A DNA stretch of 6,073 bases from Candidatus Thorarchaeota archaeon (GCA_016839345.1 JAEOUL010000181.1:1-6073); one strand, 5' to 3'; positions 1 through 5,990 are shown, counted from the first letter of the stretch. Notes: a model not told the origin generated them from the letters alone. Made by a program: numbers and translations.

Positions 1-349
1 GACCGTGAATTGCCACATCAGCTCCAATTTCTTGTGTAATTTCCCAGAGCTGTTTGATGTTTCCTCTCGGGCGTAACTGGGTTCCATGAAGAAGGAGGAG
101 GTTGAACTCATCGAGCTGAATCAGTTCATGAAAATTGTATTGACTGCCGTAGTCCATATTACCAACCACAGTGAAAGAACGAGGTAATGGCGGAAGTGCA
201 GACTTCATGTCTTCTTCTCGTACTAGGTCGCCTGTAATCAAAGCAAGTGTGTAGCTAGTCTTCTCTATATGGTCGTAGAATGCTTCTGGAATTGAATCCC
301 TACGAGATGGGATATGAGCATCCCCAAAGACTAGCACACATTGGCTCAT
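1..349 (-). CDS. VPS29/YfcE-like metallophosphoesterase, C-terminal part outside window
   Basis: The 116 visible residues carry the first blocks of a calcineurin-like metallophosphoesterase: GDAH (9-12), GD (40-41), GNMD (63-66) and LLHG (86-89). The fragment ends at IHG, followed by a codon starting with C, where the family has a GHTH block. GDAHIPSR, with S-x-P about four residues on, is closer to eukaryotic VPS29 (GDLHIPHR) than to the SDTHG opening of bacterial YfcE or archaeal MJ0936. Unlike VPS29, which has Asp in the third block, Asn64 is kept, so a working two-metal site is plausible. Family members hydrolyse phosphodiesters or serve as scaffolds; the substrate here is unknown. The protein looks soluble, with no signal peptide. 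The ATG overlaps the stop of the MutS2-like gene as ATGA and has AAGGA nine bases upstream, so translation is probably coupled. About 60-70 residues should lie beyond base 1. Confidence 0.88.
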   Translation of the reverse strand, partial: MSQCVLVFGDAHIPSRRDSIPEAFYDHIEKTSYTLALITGDLVREEDMKSALPPLPRSFTVVGNMDYGSQYNFHELIQLDEFNLLLLHGTQLRPRGNIKQLWEITQEIGADVAIHG

Positions 350-2631
350 TTGGTTCGTTCCTTGGTGAGGTTATCTAAGATTTTTGTGTAGACTTCCTTC
401 TTAGGGCTTTTTGCCAGCTTCGAGAGGCGTTCAACAATGAGCTCAGGAGTGCTTCTTGCGAGTATACCGAATCTTGGAGTTCTATCTACAATAAGATCCA
501 AGTTTTCATCAAGACCTTTTGCTTCAATACCGTCAATTCTGATTGGAACATCTGTCACCTCTGCAATCTCTCGAGCTAGGTGGCTGCAAATGACAGTTGA
601 TGTATTGGGATCGCTTTGCAAAATCTCGATAAGTCCTGCAATCACATTTGCAGCGCTACCTGGTTCAGTGATTGCTTCCACTTCATCAAAGAGAGCTAGT
701 TTTGATTTGTCTGACACTACAATCTCTGCAAATTGCTTCAGTGTTGTTTCGAATGCCCCAGCGCTCACCATTCCTCGGCTCTTGTAGAAGAAATATAGCT
801 CCTCAAAGACTGGGAGGTATGCCTTATCTGCTGGCACGGGAAATCCTGATTGAGCTAATGTTACTATCTGAGCAAGTGTCTGTATTGTGGTGGTCTTTCC
901 ACCACTGTTAGCACCTGACAGAAGAGCACAGTTCTCGCCATTCGTGCCTTCGGGCTGAAATGGTGTTGAACCAATTGCATAATCAATCGCTTGAACAGGA
1001 CCATGTTTACCTTTGATGTGGCTCTCAGTCAAGAAGAGATTAGTGGCTCCCTGTACACCTACTCCTCTATACTCTCGAGAGATTTCAGGAGTCTGCAATT
1101 TGTAATCGATAGAGAAGAGTCCTACAGCAAGGAACAGATCAAACTCAAGCAGGGTCTGAACTGCTTGATTCACGACTTCTTTGAGATCATCTAATTCGTT
1201 CGCAAACTTCTTTATGAGTCGGAATTGCTTCTCTGCGAATATTCGTCTCAACCTATCTTCAAGGTCGTTGATTTGTGTGACGACCATTTTAACTGGTAGA
1301 GAGATCTCTTCACTTATGATGCCAGTTACCCAGTCTGCTTCTCTGACTGTGAGTCCAAGCATTTGTACTAGTTTGTCCTCAGCTTCTTGAAGTGTTGTAG
1401 TGAAAGTTTCAACAATCTCAGCAGGAAGCATATTTCTCAATGCACTTCCATCAGCCCCCTCCATATCTGCTGATTGTAGGATACTGATGATTTGTTGTCC
1501 TCCAAGTGTGACTTCGCTCTTTGAGATTCGTGATGTTATCTCTTCATTGAGCCAAGCCTCGGTTTCAGCTATAGCAGTTGGGAACACCTTCACAGCATTG
1601 CGATACCTATCTAGGTCAGAATCAATCCCCTGAGCCAAATCGCCATTCTCGTCAATGTTTTTCAGAATCTTACCAACTTTTGTGAGACGTTCAAAATCTA
1701 AAGCTGATGTAAATGTCAAAACGGATTCATTTGTGGGAATCTTATCGAAGGCTTCAACTATCTGACAAGAAGCATCAATAACACGATAATTGCGTGCATA
1801 AAAGCTGACTGTCTTCTCGGGGAGAACATCTTCTATCGACCAGTCCTTTCCTAAAATCTCAACATTATCTAGCATGTCTATTGAATCATCATAGACTCCG
1901 AGTGGAGAGATGTAAATCACAAGGTCATATCCCTGAGCATAGTCAGCACCATTTTCACCTTCGGACAAGACATAGACGGGACACCATCTGTCTACACCCT
2001 CCTTTACGAGTGTGTCAAAGACCTTTCCATCATTTGTAATTATAACACGGCCTTCTATTCTCCGCGGCTTTATCCTTCGATATAGTCCTCTGACTTGACT
2101 CAAAAGGCTCCTAAGCTGCTCACGTTGTTCGGTCTTGAGTCCTCTTGACATTTCTCTAGCATCAGCAAAATACTTCTGTCTCTCAAGAATGACGTCTGTC
2201 TTTTCTGGAGGTAATGGAAAATACAGGAAGAGCTTGTCTTTTGCATATGATGTATTTGCATAACCCCTAATGATATCGAGGCTATTTTCGTAGATTTTTC
2301 GAATGTCTCCGCTTCGAAGCAACATGTTGGAAGTTACGCCAAATTCGTGTTCAAAAGCTCCCTTGACTAGATTTACTGCTTGTCTGGAGCCAATGCCTGG
2401 AACAGCAGCCACTAGGTCTACACGTGAATCTTGGATTACTTTTAGTGCTACAGCCTCACTTCCAAAGTGATCAATCAATGATTGTTTGACCTTCTCACCT
2501 ACACCAGGAATTTCAGACAGACTCTCTAGGGTCAAAATGTTGTCCCTCGATTGATTGTTTCTTTTGCGATGAGTGATGTTGTCCTTAAAGTCTTGACTCT
2601 CCGACTCACTGAGATACAATGTGCGCGCCAT
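346..2631 (-). CDS. HhH-containing archaeal MutS2-like ATPase
   Basis: This 761-residue protein has a MutS-family ATPase at its C-terminus: Walker A GANSGGKT (573-580), signature region SAGAFETTLKQ (623-633), Walker B LALFDE (645-650) and the switch His in TVICSH (H684). The segment after Walker B, DEVEAITEPGSAA, resembles the MutS2 pattern DELGAGTDP-EGAA rather than MutS1. Residues about 39-92 hold two helix-hairpin-helix units (IPGVGEKV and VPGIGSRQ), a non-specific DNA-binding module. Residues 340-500 are helical and charged, fitting the lever/clamp region. There is no MutS1 mismatch-recognition domain at the N-terminus and no Smr nuclease domain after the ATPase. The Walker A has Ala where the family usually has Pro (GPN). 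Known relatives bind branched DNA such as Holliday junctions, so a role in recombination or repair structures is more likely than mismatch correction (inference). The start ATG has GGGAG nine bases upstream. The gene sits 74 bases after the dehydrogenase with no strong promoter between, so read-through is likely. Confidence 0.9.
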   Translation of the reverse strand: MARTLYLSESESQDFKDNITHRKRNNQSRDNILTLESLSEIPGVGEKVKQSLIDHFGSEAVALKVIQDSRVDLVAAVPGIGSRQAVNLVKGAFEHEFGVTSNMLLRSGDIRKIYENSLDIIRGYANTSYAKDKLFLYFPLPPEKTDVILERQKYFADAREMSRGLKTEQREQLRSLLSQVRGLYRRIKPRRIEGRVIITNDGKVFDTLVKEGVDRWCPVYVLSEGENGADYAQGYDLVIYISPLGVYDDSIDMLDNVEILGKDWSIEDVLPEKTVSFYARNYRVIDASCQIVEAFDKIPTNESVLTFTSALDFERLTKVGKILKNIDENGDLAQGIDSDLDRYRNAVKVFPTAIAETEAWLNEEITSRISKSEVTLGGQQIISILQSADMEGADGSALRNMLPAEIVETFTTTLQEAEDKLVQMLGLTVREADWVTGIISEEISLPVKMVVTQINDLEDRLRRIFAEKQFRLIKKFANELDDLKEVVNQAVQTLLEFDLFLAVGLFSIDYKLQTPEISREYRGVGVQGATNLFLTESHIKGKHGPVQAIDYAIGSTPFQPEGTNGENCALLSGANSGGKTTTIQTLAQIVTLAQSGFPVPADKAYLPVFEELYFFYKSRGMVSAGAFETTLKQFAEIVVSDKSKLALFDEVEAITEPGSAANVIAGLIEILQSDPNTSTVICSHLAREIAEVTDVPIRIDGIEAKGLDENLDLIVDRTPRFGILARSTPELIVERLSKLAKSPKKEVYTKILDNLTKERTK
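359..363 (-). promoter_or_regulatory. Shine-Dalgarno for the phosphoesterase, inside the MutS2-like gene
   Basis: AAGGA on the minus strand ends nine bases before the ATG at 349. It lies within the last codons of the upstream gene. Together with the ATGA stop/start overlap it supports reinitiation or coupled translation, and it fixes the start choice. Confidence 0.6.
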
Positions 2632-2640
2632 GAGACTATA

Positions 2641-2645
2641 CTCCC
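2641..2645 (-). promoter_or_regulatory. Shine-Dalgarno for the MutS2-like gene
   Basis: GGGAG on the minus strand lies nine bases before the ATG at 2631 and supports that start. A weak A/T element (CCATATC, about 2657-2663) also lies upstream. If it were a box A, transcription would start almost at the ATG and exclude this Shine-Dalgarno, so I favour transcription from further upstream. Confidence 0.55.
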
Positions 2646-2705
2646 TATTACAATCAGATATGGTAGAGGGATTGAAGTACTCCTACATTTTCTATCTCTT
2701 GAGGG

Positions 2706-3689
2706 TCAATAGCCCAGTTCAAGGTCAATAATGTTTAGAGGGGTTTCACCACGAATGAATCGGAGGATGTTTTTTGCTGCAAACAGAAACAGTTCACGTT
2801 CAACAGGTTCGGAATAAGCCGCCCTATGAGGTGAGATTACTATATTATCGAGCTCGTGGAATGGTATATCAGAAGGCGGAATTGCTGTTCCGCGCCATTC
2901 TGAGGGATATCTCCACCACACATCAATTCCTGCACCGTGAATTCGTTTCTCCTTCAGGGCATCGTAGAGTGCCTGTTCATCAATGATTTGAGCACGAGAT
3001 ATGTTCACCAAGATAGAGGTTGGTTTCATCCAAGAGAGAAATTCTCTATCAACGAGACCCACCGACTCTTCTGTAAGAGGTAGGGATAGGATTACAAAGT
3101 CTGAGTCTTCGACATGGTGTTTTACTTCACCAATACTAACAATTTGGTCTGCTAAATCCTGTTTGTTTGAAGTTCCACTACGAGTTGCAGCAGTAATTGT
3201 GACCTCAAGGGGCTTCAATCTCTTAGCTATATCTGCACCAATGTGACCCAATCCAATGATGAGGGCTTTCTTTCCTCGAATCTCAAGATTATGAACAGGA
3301 CCACCCCATCTATGGACCCAGTTCCCAGCCCTGAGTTCTCTATCGCTTGGAATTAGGTTCTTGGCGACAGCAAAGAGCAGTGATAATGCAAATTCGGCTA
3401 CTTCAGCTGAGTTGACATGATTGTTACAGACGATTACATGGCCTCGGTTTCTGACAGCATCAATGTCCACTCTATCTATTCCAGCCCCAAATGTTTGAAT
3501 CATGCGAAGATTCGATGCTTTCTGAATATACTCACCGGGAACAATAACAGACGCGACTATTTCAGCATCGCCACCAATCTCAAGCATCGACTCCACTGAT
3601 CGTTCCGACTGAACAACCTCAGCTTGGTCACCAATTATGTCTTTGAATATCTTGACAAGTTCATCGGGATAAGGAACCAGTACCTTCAA
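2706..3689 (-). CDS. D-isomer-specific 2-hydroxyacid dehydrogenase family protein (TTG start)
   Basis: At 327 residues it has full family length. It interconverts a 2-ketoacid and a D-2-hydroxyacid with a nicotinamide cofactor; the exact substrate is not evident. Visible marks are FGAGIDRVD (67-75) in the substrate domain, NSAEVAEFAL (93-102), the Rossmann GLGHIG (146-151), the likely catalytic Arg232 in NISRAQIIDE, and His288 in SPHRA. The catalytic Glu expected in DVFxxEP aligns with Tyr261 in DVWWRYP, a notable substitution. At the end of the second Rossmann strand, where NAD enzymes have Asp, the sequence reads T169-R170-S171, which favours NADP(H) (inference). The start is TTG: the codon before it is a stop, the first ATG is only at residue 35 (inside the fold), and GGAG lies eight bases upstream. 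Annotation as phosphoglycerate dehydrogenase (SerA) is unsafe, because there is no ACT domain and the Glu is missing. Confidence 0.88.
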   Translation of the reverse strand: MKVLVPYPDELVKIFKDIIGDQAEVVQSERSVESMLEIGGDAEIVASVIVPGEYIQKASNLRMIQTFGAGIDRVDIDAVRNRGHVIVCNNHVNSAEVAEFALSLLFAVAKNLIPSDRELRAGNWVHRWGGPVHNLEIRGKKALIIGLGHIGADIAKRLKPLEVTITAATRSGTSNKQDLADQIVSIGEVKHHVEDSDFVILSLPLTEESVGLVDREFLSWMKPTSILVNISRAQIIDEQALYDALKEKRIHGAGIDVWWRYPSEWRGTAIPPSDIPFHELDNIVISPHRAAYSEPVERELFLFAAKNILRFIRGETPLNIIDLELGY

Positions 3690-3697
3690 TCACTCAA

Positions 3698-3701
3698 CTC
3701 C
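3698..3701 (-). promoter_or_regulatory. Shine-Dalgarno deciding the TTG start of the dehydrogenase
   Basis: GGAG on the minus strand lies eight bases before the TTG at 3689. With an in-frame stop directly upstream of that TTG and no nearby ATG, it supports TTG initiation. Confidence 0.6.
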
Positions 3702-3713
3702 AATAAAGTTGTT

Positions 3714-3745
3714 CCATGGTTTTCCTAGTATTTAGAAAACCATGG
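3714..3745. repeat. Perfect 11-bp inverted repeat around a box-A-like element
   Basis: The left arm CCATGGTTTTC (3714-3724) and the right arm GAAAACCATGG (3735-3745) are exact reverse complements, separated by 10 bases. The repeat sits between the proS stop and the dehydrogenase start, both on the minus strand. The spacer reads TAAATACTAG on the minus strand and could be a box A at the right distance from the TTG. It could be a protein-binding operator over a promoter or an RNA hairpin at the end of proS. The hairpin is not followed by a U-tract, so it is a poor intrinsic terminator. The repeat itself is certain; its role is inferred. Confidence 0.9.
3728..3735 (-). promoter_or_regulatory. 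Possible box A (TATA) for the dehydrogenase
   Basis: CTAAATAC on the minus strand is a fair match to an archaeal box A. A transcription start about 26 bases downstream would fall near 3705, giving a leader of roughly 16 nt that still contains the GGAG. The element lies almost entirely in the spacer of the inverted repeat. Confidence 0.4.
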
Positions 3746-3753
3746 TCTTTACT

Positions 3754-5232
3754 CTAGTAGGACCGTGCAATGTAGACGACCTCTTTTGCTACCTTACCAC
3801 AGGCAACACAAAGACCTTCGGGTTCTTCGTCGAGATCCATCCGGGTTCCACGAATAACCCCTCGTGTGTTCTTCTCAACCTGTTCAGCACAGGAATATGC
3901 ATCCATCTCTATTGAGCAGAAAGGCACTCGTGCAATTTTTCCGTGGTCAAGGGCATCATCAATCTCGCCGAATCTCTCAGCATCTACGACGCTTCCTTCT
4001 AGCTTTGTTTCTGCAGTTTTGAGAAGATTCTCATCGATCTCCTTTCCAAGTGCAATGACTCTCTTCTTCAGGTCCTTAAGGTCAATGGTTTCTCGTTTCA
4101 TTGTATCGCGACGAAATACAACGACCTTACTCTGTTTGAGATCACGAGGACCGGCTTCGATTCGTAGGGGAACACCCTTCATCTCCCAGTAGTTGTACTT
4201 CCAACCAGGAGTTTCATCGGTCTGATCAAGATAGACCCGAATACCAGCCTTCTGGAGTTTCTTCGTGATGTCTTGGCAGTACTTGAGTATGGCTTCAGCA
4301 TCCTTGCTCTTGAAGATTGGAACAATCACTACCTGATAGGGAGCTACCTTGAAGGGTAGTCTGAGACCCTTATTGTCTCCATGAATTGAGATCATTGCAC
4401 CATAGATTCTGGAGATGGCGGGACCATAGCATGTCTGCCATGCATGGACTATTTCATTCTCCTTGTTCAGGAACTTGATGTCGAAAGCCTTAGAGAAGTT
4501 GTCTCCAAGATCATGGGTTGAGGGCAGTTGAATCACTTTCCCGTCGGGCATCAGCGCATCTGCTGCATAGGTATTGAACCCTCCAGGAAACTTGTCCCAC
4601 TGAGTCCTTCGGAATACCATCACTGGCAGGCCGAAGTTGTCAGTACAGACCTCTTTTGTAATCTCTATGTCCTCCAAGACTTGAGCCTTGGCTTCTTCAT
4701 GTGTTGCGTACACATTGTGGCTCTCAATCCAGAGAAACTCCTTACCCCGTAGGAATGGACGAGTGCTCTTGATCTCCGACCTGAAGATTGACGCGCGTTG
4801 GTACCTCTTCAGCGGTAAATCTCGCCAGCTGCGGACCCATAGTGAATACATAGGATAGATTGCGGTTTCACTGGTAGGTCTGAGAGCCAGTCTCTCCTCA
4901 AGTTTCTCACCATCGCCAATCTCTGAAATCCAGAATACCTCGGGAGTAAAGCCTTCAACATGTTCGGCCTCTTTCCTGAGGTTTGTTTCCGGAATGACAG
5001 TAGGAAATATCATTGGCAAGTGGTCCGTCCTGTGGAAGGCATCTTCCAGAAAGTCAAACATCAGCTCGATACTCATTGTACTCCACGGAGGGAAAGGAGT
5101 GAACCCTTTGACACCGTATCTGATATCTGCAAGCTCTGCCACTCGTACAATTTCGGTATACCAGTCAGGAAAGTTGTTCTCCTTGTCTATGTCGAAGATG
5201 GCAATTTTAGCATCGTTCTTTTGACTGTTCAT
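3754..5232 (-). CDS. proS: Prolyl-tRNA synthetase, archaeal/eukaryotic type
   Basis: This class IIa aminoacyl-tRNA synthetase charges tRNA-Pro in the cytosol. The 492 residues match the archaeal form. DWYTEIVRVAELAD opens the catalytic domain at about 23-36. Motif 1 ends in MIFPTVIPE (74-82). LRPTSETAIYP (117-127) and motif 2 follow, the latter with FRSE (150-153) and RPFLRGKEF (158-166). MPDGKVIQ lies at 228-235, and HGDNKGLRLP at 284-293 leads into motif 3. The anticodon-binding domain starts near VAPYQVVIVPI (296-306). A C-terminal zinc-type domain has Cys439, Cys448, Cys475 and Cys478, and the chain ends in the conserved Tyr. There is no bacterial INS editing domain. Several active-site blocks deviate from the usual form: ESHNVY for EGHTAH, STHDLGDNF for TSHNLGQNF, an added residue in QTCYGPAISR, and LPF for LPP. 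QTCYG resembles the methanogen subgroup. The start ATG has AGAGG eight bases upstream. Confidence 0.95.
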   Translation of the reverse strand: MNSQKNDAKIAIFDIDKENNFPDWYTEIVRVAELADIRYGVKGFTPFPPWSTMSIELMFDFLEDAFHRTDHLPMIFPTVIPETNLRKEAEHVEGFTPEVFWISEIGDGEKLEERLALRPTSETAIYPMYSLWVRSWRDLPLKRYQRASIFRSEIKSTRPFLRGKEFLWIESHNVYATHEEAKAQVLEDIEITKEVCTDNFGLPVMVFRRTQWDKFPGGFNTYAADALMPDGKVIQLPSTHDLGDNFSKAFDIKFLNKENEIVHAWQTCYGPAISRIYGAMISIHGDNKGLRLPFKVAPYQVVIVPIFKSKDAEAILKYCQDITKKLQKAGIRVYLDQTDETPGWKYNYWEMKGVPLRIEAGPRDLKQSKVVVFRRDTMKRETIDLKDLKKRVIALGKEIDENLLKTAETKLEGSVVDAERFGEIDDALDHGKIARVPFCSIEMDAYSCAEQVEKNTRGVIRGTRMDLDEEPEGLCVACGKVAKEVVYIARSY

Positions 5233-5240
5233 GATATTAT

Positions 5241-5245
5241 CCTCT
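5241..5245 (-). promoter_or_regulatory. Shine-Dalgarno for proS
   Basis: AGAGG on the minus strand lies eight bases before the ATG at 5232. Its presence argues for a transcript with a leader rather than one started by the ATATAT stretch at about 5257-5264, which would begin within a few bases of the ATG. Confidence 0.6.
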
Positions 5246-5292
5246 GTCTAAGTTGTGATATATGGTATTGACTAGGACTGAAAAATAGTCTG

Positions 5293-5325
5293 CTATTGAT
5301 ATTTCGGAACGTGTTCACCTAGCAT
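5293..5325 (-). other. Short upstream ORF in the proS leader
   Basis: An ATG at 5325 opens ten codons (MLGEHVPKYQ) and closes with TAG. GGTG, a possible Shine-Dalgarno, lies seven bases upstream. It falls within the predicted proS leader. It could be a leader peptide or chance; it has a single Pro codon, so there is no strong sign of proline-codon attenuation. Confidence 0.2.
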
Positions 5326-5336
5326 TAACGTTCACC
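5308..5336. repeat. Near-direct repeat in the proS upstream region
   Basis: On the minus strand GGTGAACGTT (5336-5327) is followed by GGTGAACACGTT (5319-5308), with starts 17 bases apart. The second copy is itself partly palindromic (GAAC-AC-GTTC), and GAACGT of the first copy can pair with ACGTTC of the second. It could be a paired operator or an RNA stem in the leader; no known motif is recognised. Confidence 0.55.
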
Positions 5337-5358
5337 AACACTTCGTCATCCGGTTTTG

Positions 5359-5366
5359 TATTTAAA
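5359..5366 (-). promoter_or_regulatory. Box A (TATA) promoter candidate for proS
   Basis: TTTAAATA on the minus strand, preceded by CATCC, matches the archaeal box A well. Expected initiation near 5337 gives a leader of about 105 nt to the proS ATG. A weaker alternative is AAATATC near 5299-5305, with a leader of about 43 nt. Confidence 0.5.
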
Positions 5367-5379
5367 GGATGCCATGAAA

Positions 5380-5904
5380 TCAACGTTTTGTGCGTGATTC
5401 GCCAACTTCTCGAATTCGGTCATCTAGCTTGTGCTTCTTTATCAGGGTGACTACACCCTCTGGGACTAATGTTTCCCATTCATCATTGCCCCACCTAATT
5501 AAATCGCGAATATGACTAGCGCTGTATTGAGACCTCTCTAAAAGCTTGGTTGAGTCCGTCTTGATACCAGCTTCTTCGAGAAGTCGCTTGACGAGAGGAT
5601 TGTGACTGTATGCCTTGTCAAAATAAGGAACGAAGGAACTCATATGACTGACCCAGAGCGGATGGATGTTAATGTCTGATAGCGGAACTACAGTGATACG
5701 ATCTAAGGGGATTTTCTCATCAATCAGTGCTTGCCTAATGAGCATCACTCTCTCACCCCCAGTGAATGGATTATCTGGTGTGTGTGAGTACTGTGAGCTG
5801 CCAATGACCATGATTATGTCTTCGTCCTTGGCCAATATTTGCTTGATTGTGTGAATATGTCCCTTGTGGATTGGCTGGAATCGCCCTATGAATAGTGACT
5901 TCAT
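5380..5904 (-). CDS. nadM: Archaeal-type nicotinamide-nucleotide adenylyltransferase
   Basis: The enzyme makes NAD from NMN and ATP in the last step of NAD synthesis. The 174-residue protein, the usual archaeal length, opens with the nucleotidyltransferase motif GRFQPIHKGH (7-16), whose HxGH binds ATP phosphates. IGSSQYSHTPDNPFTGGER (34-52) is the archaeal NMNAT signature. SASHIR (128-133) stands in the ISxTxxR position that contacts the triphosphate. I chose the ATG at 5904. An in-frame TTG at 5958 would add 18 residues that match nothing in the family, and the box A at 5930-5937 lies inside that extension. That box A predicts transcription starting about four bases before the ATG, so the mRNA is probably leaderless. 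The C-terminus is basic. The gene is divergent from rtcA and followed by proS after 147 bases. Confidence 0.93.
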   Translation of the reverse strand: MKSLFIGRFQPIHKGHIHTIKQILAKDEDIIMVIGSSQYSHTPDNPFTGGERVMLIRQALIDEKIPLDRITVVPLSDINIHPLWVSHMSSFVPYFDKAYSHNPLVKRLLEEAGIKTDSTKLLERSQYSASHIRDLIRWGNDEWETLVPEGVVTLIKKHKLDDRIREVGESRTKR

Positions 5905-5929
5905 CGTGAACGCTCTCTGAGGGGTTTCT

Positions 5930-5937
5930 GATATAAA
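5930..5937 (-). promoter_or_regulatory. Box A (TATA) promoter of nadM
   Basis: TTTATATC on the minus strand is a near-consensus archaeal box A centred about 30 bases upstream of the ATG at 5904. It predicts a leaderless or nearly leaderless transcript. No Shine-Dalgarno precedes that ATG, which is consistent. Confidence 0.6.
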
Positions 5938-5959
5938 TAAGGCTTGGGACTCAGTCAAA

Positions 5960-5967
5960 ATTTAAAC
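5960..5967 (+). promoter_or_regulatory. Possible box A for rtcA
   Basis: ATTTAAAC, preceded by A-rich sequence, is a moderate box A match on the plus strand. Initiation about 26 bases downstream would be near 5990, giving a leader of about 30 nt before the rtcA ATG. Confidence 0.4.
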
Positions 5968-5968
5968 T

Positions 5969-5976
5969 GGAGGAGG
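5969..5976 (+). promoter_or_regulatory. Strong Shine-Dalgarno-like GGAGGAGG at an unusual position
   Basis: GGAGGAGG is a very good anti-Shine-Dalgarno match but lies 14 bases before the small ORF ATG at 5991 and 43 bases before the rtcA ATG. If the box A at 5960 is real, it would lie upstream of the transcript start and not act in translation. Confidence 0.3.
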
Positions 5977-5990
5977 AAATTCATAACGGG

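Noticed and set aside
437..787. 116-codon open frame on the plus strand opposite the MutS2-like ATPase core
   Set aside because: It is fully antisense to the conserved Walker-motif region, has no recognisable motif, and its composition follows the opposite strand; a shadow of the real gene.
2632..2705. Independent promoter for the MutS2-like gene
   Set aside because: Only a weak CCATATC is seen, at a distance that would remove the Shine-Dalgarno; no convincing box A.
3714..3745. Intrinsic terminator of proS
   Set aside because: The stem is good but is followed by AACAACTTTATTGG, not a U-tract; archaeal termination depends mainly on U-runs.
3866..4192. 108-codon plus-strand open frame
   Set aside because: Antisense to the proS anticodon-binding and zinc domains; Ser-rich translation typical of a shadow frame.
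5257..5264. ATATAT stretch as a proS box A
   Set aside because: It would start transcription about three bases before the ATG and exclude the AGAGG Shine-Dalgarno; the TTTAAATA further upstream is a better match.
4960..5271. 103-codon plus-strand open frame crossing the proS start
   Set aside because: Mostly antisense to proS, has no domain marks, and its end runs into the proS upstream region.
5270..5290. Small hairpin (GACTA/TAGTC) with a TTTTT run on the minus strand, as a terminator for nadM
   Set aside because: Only a five-pair stem, with the T-run in the loop rather than after the stem, and it lies within the predicted proS leader; too weak to call.
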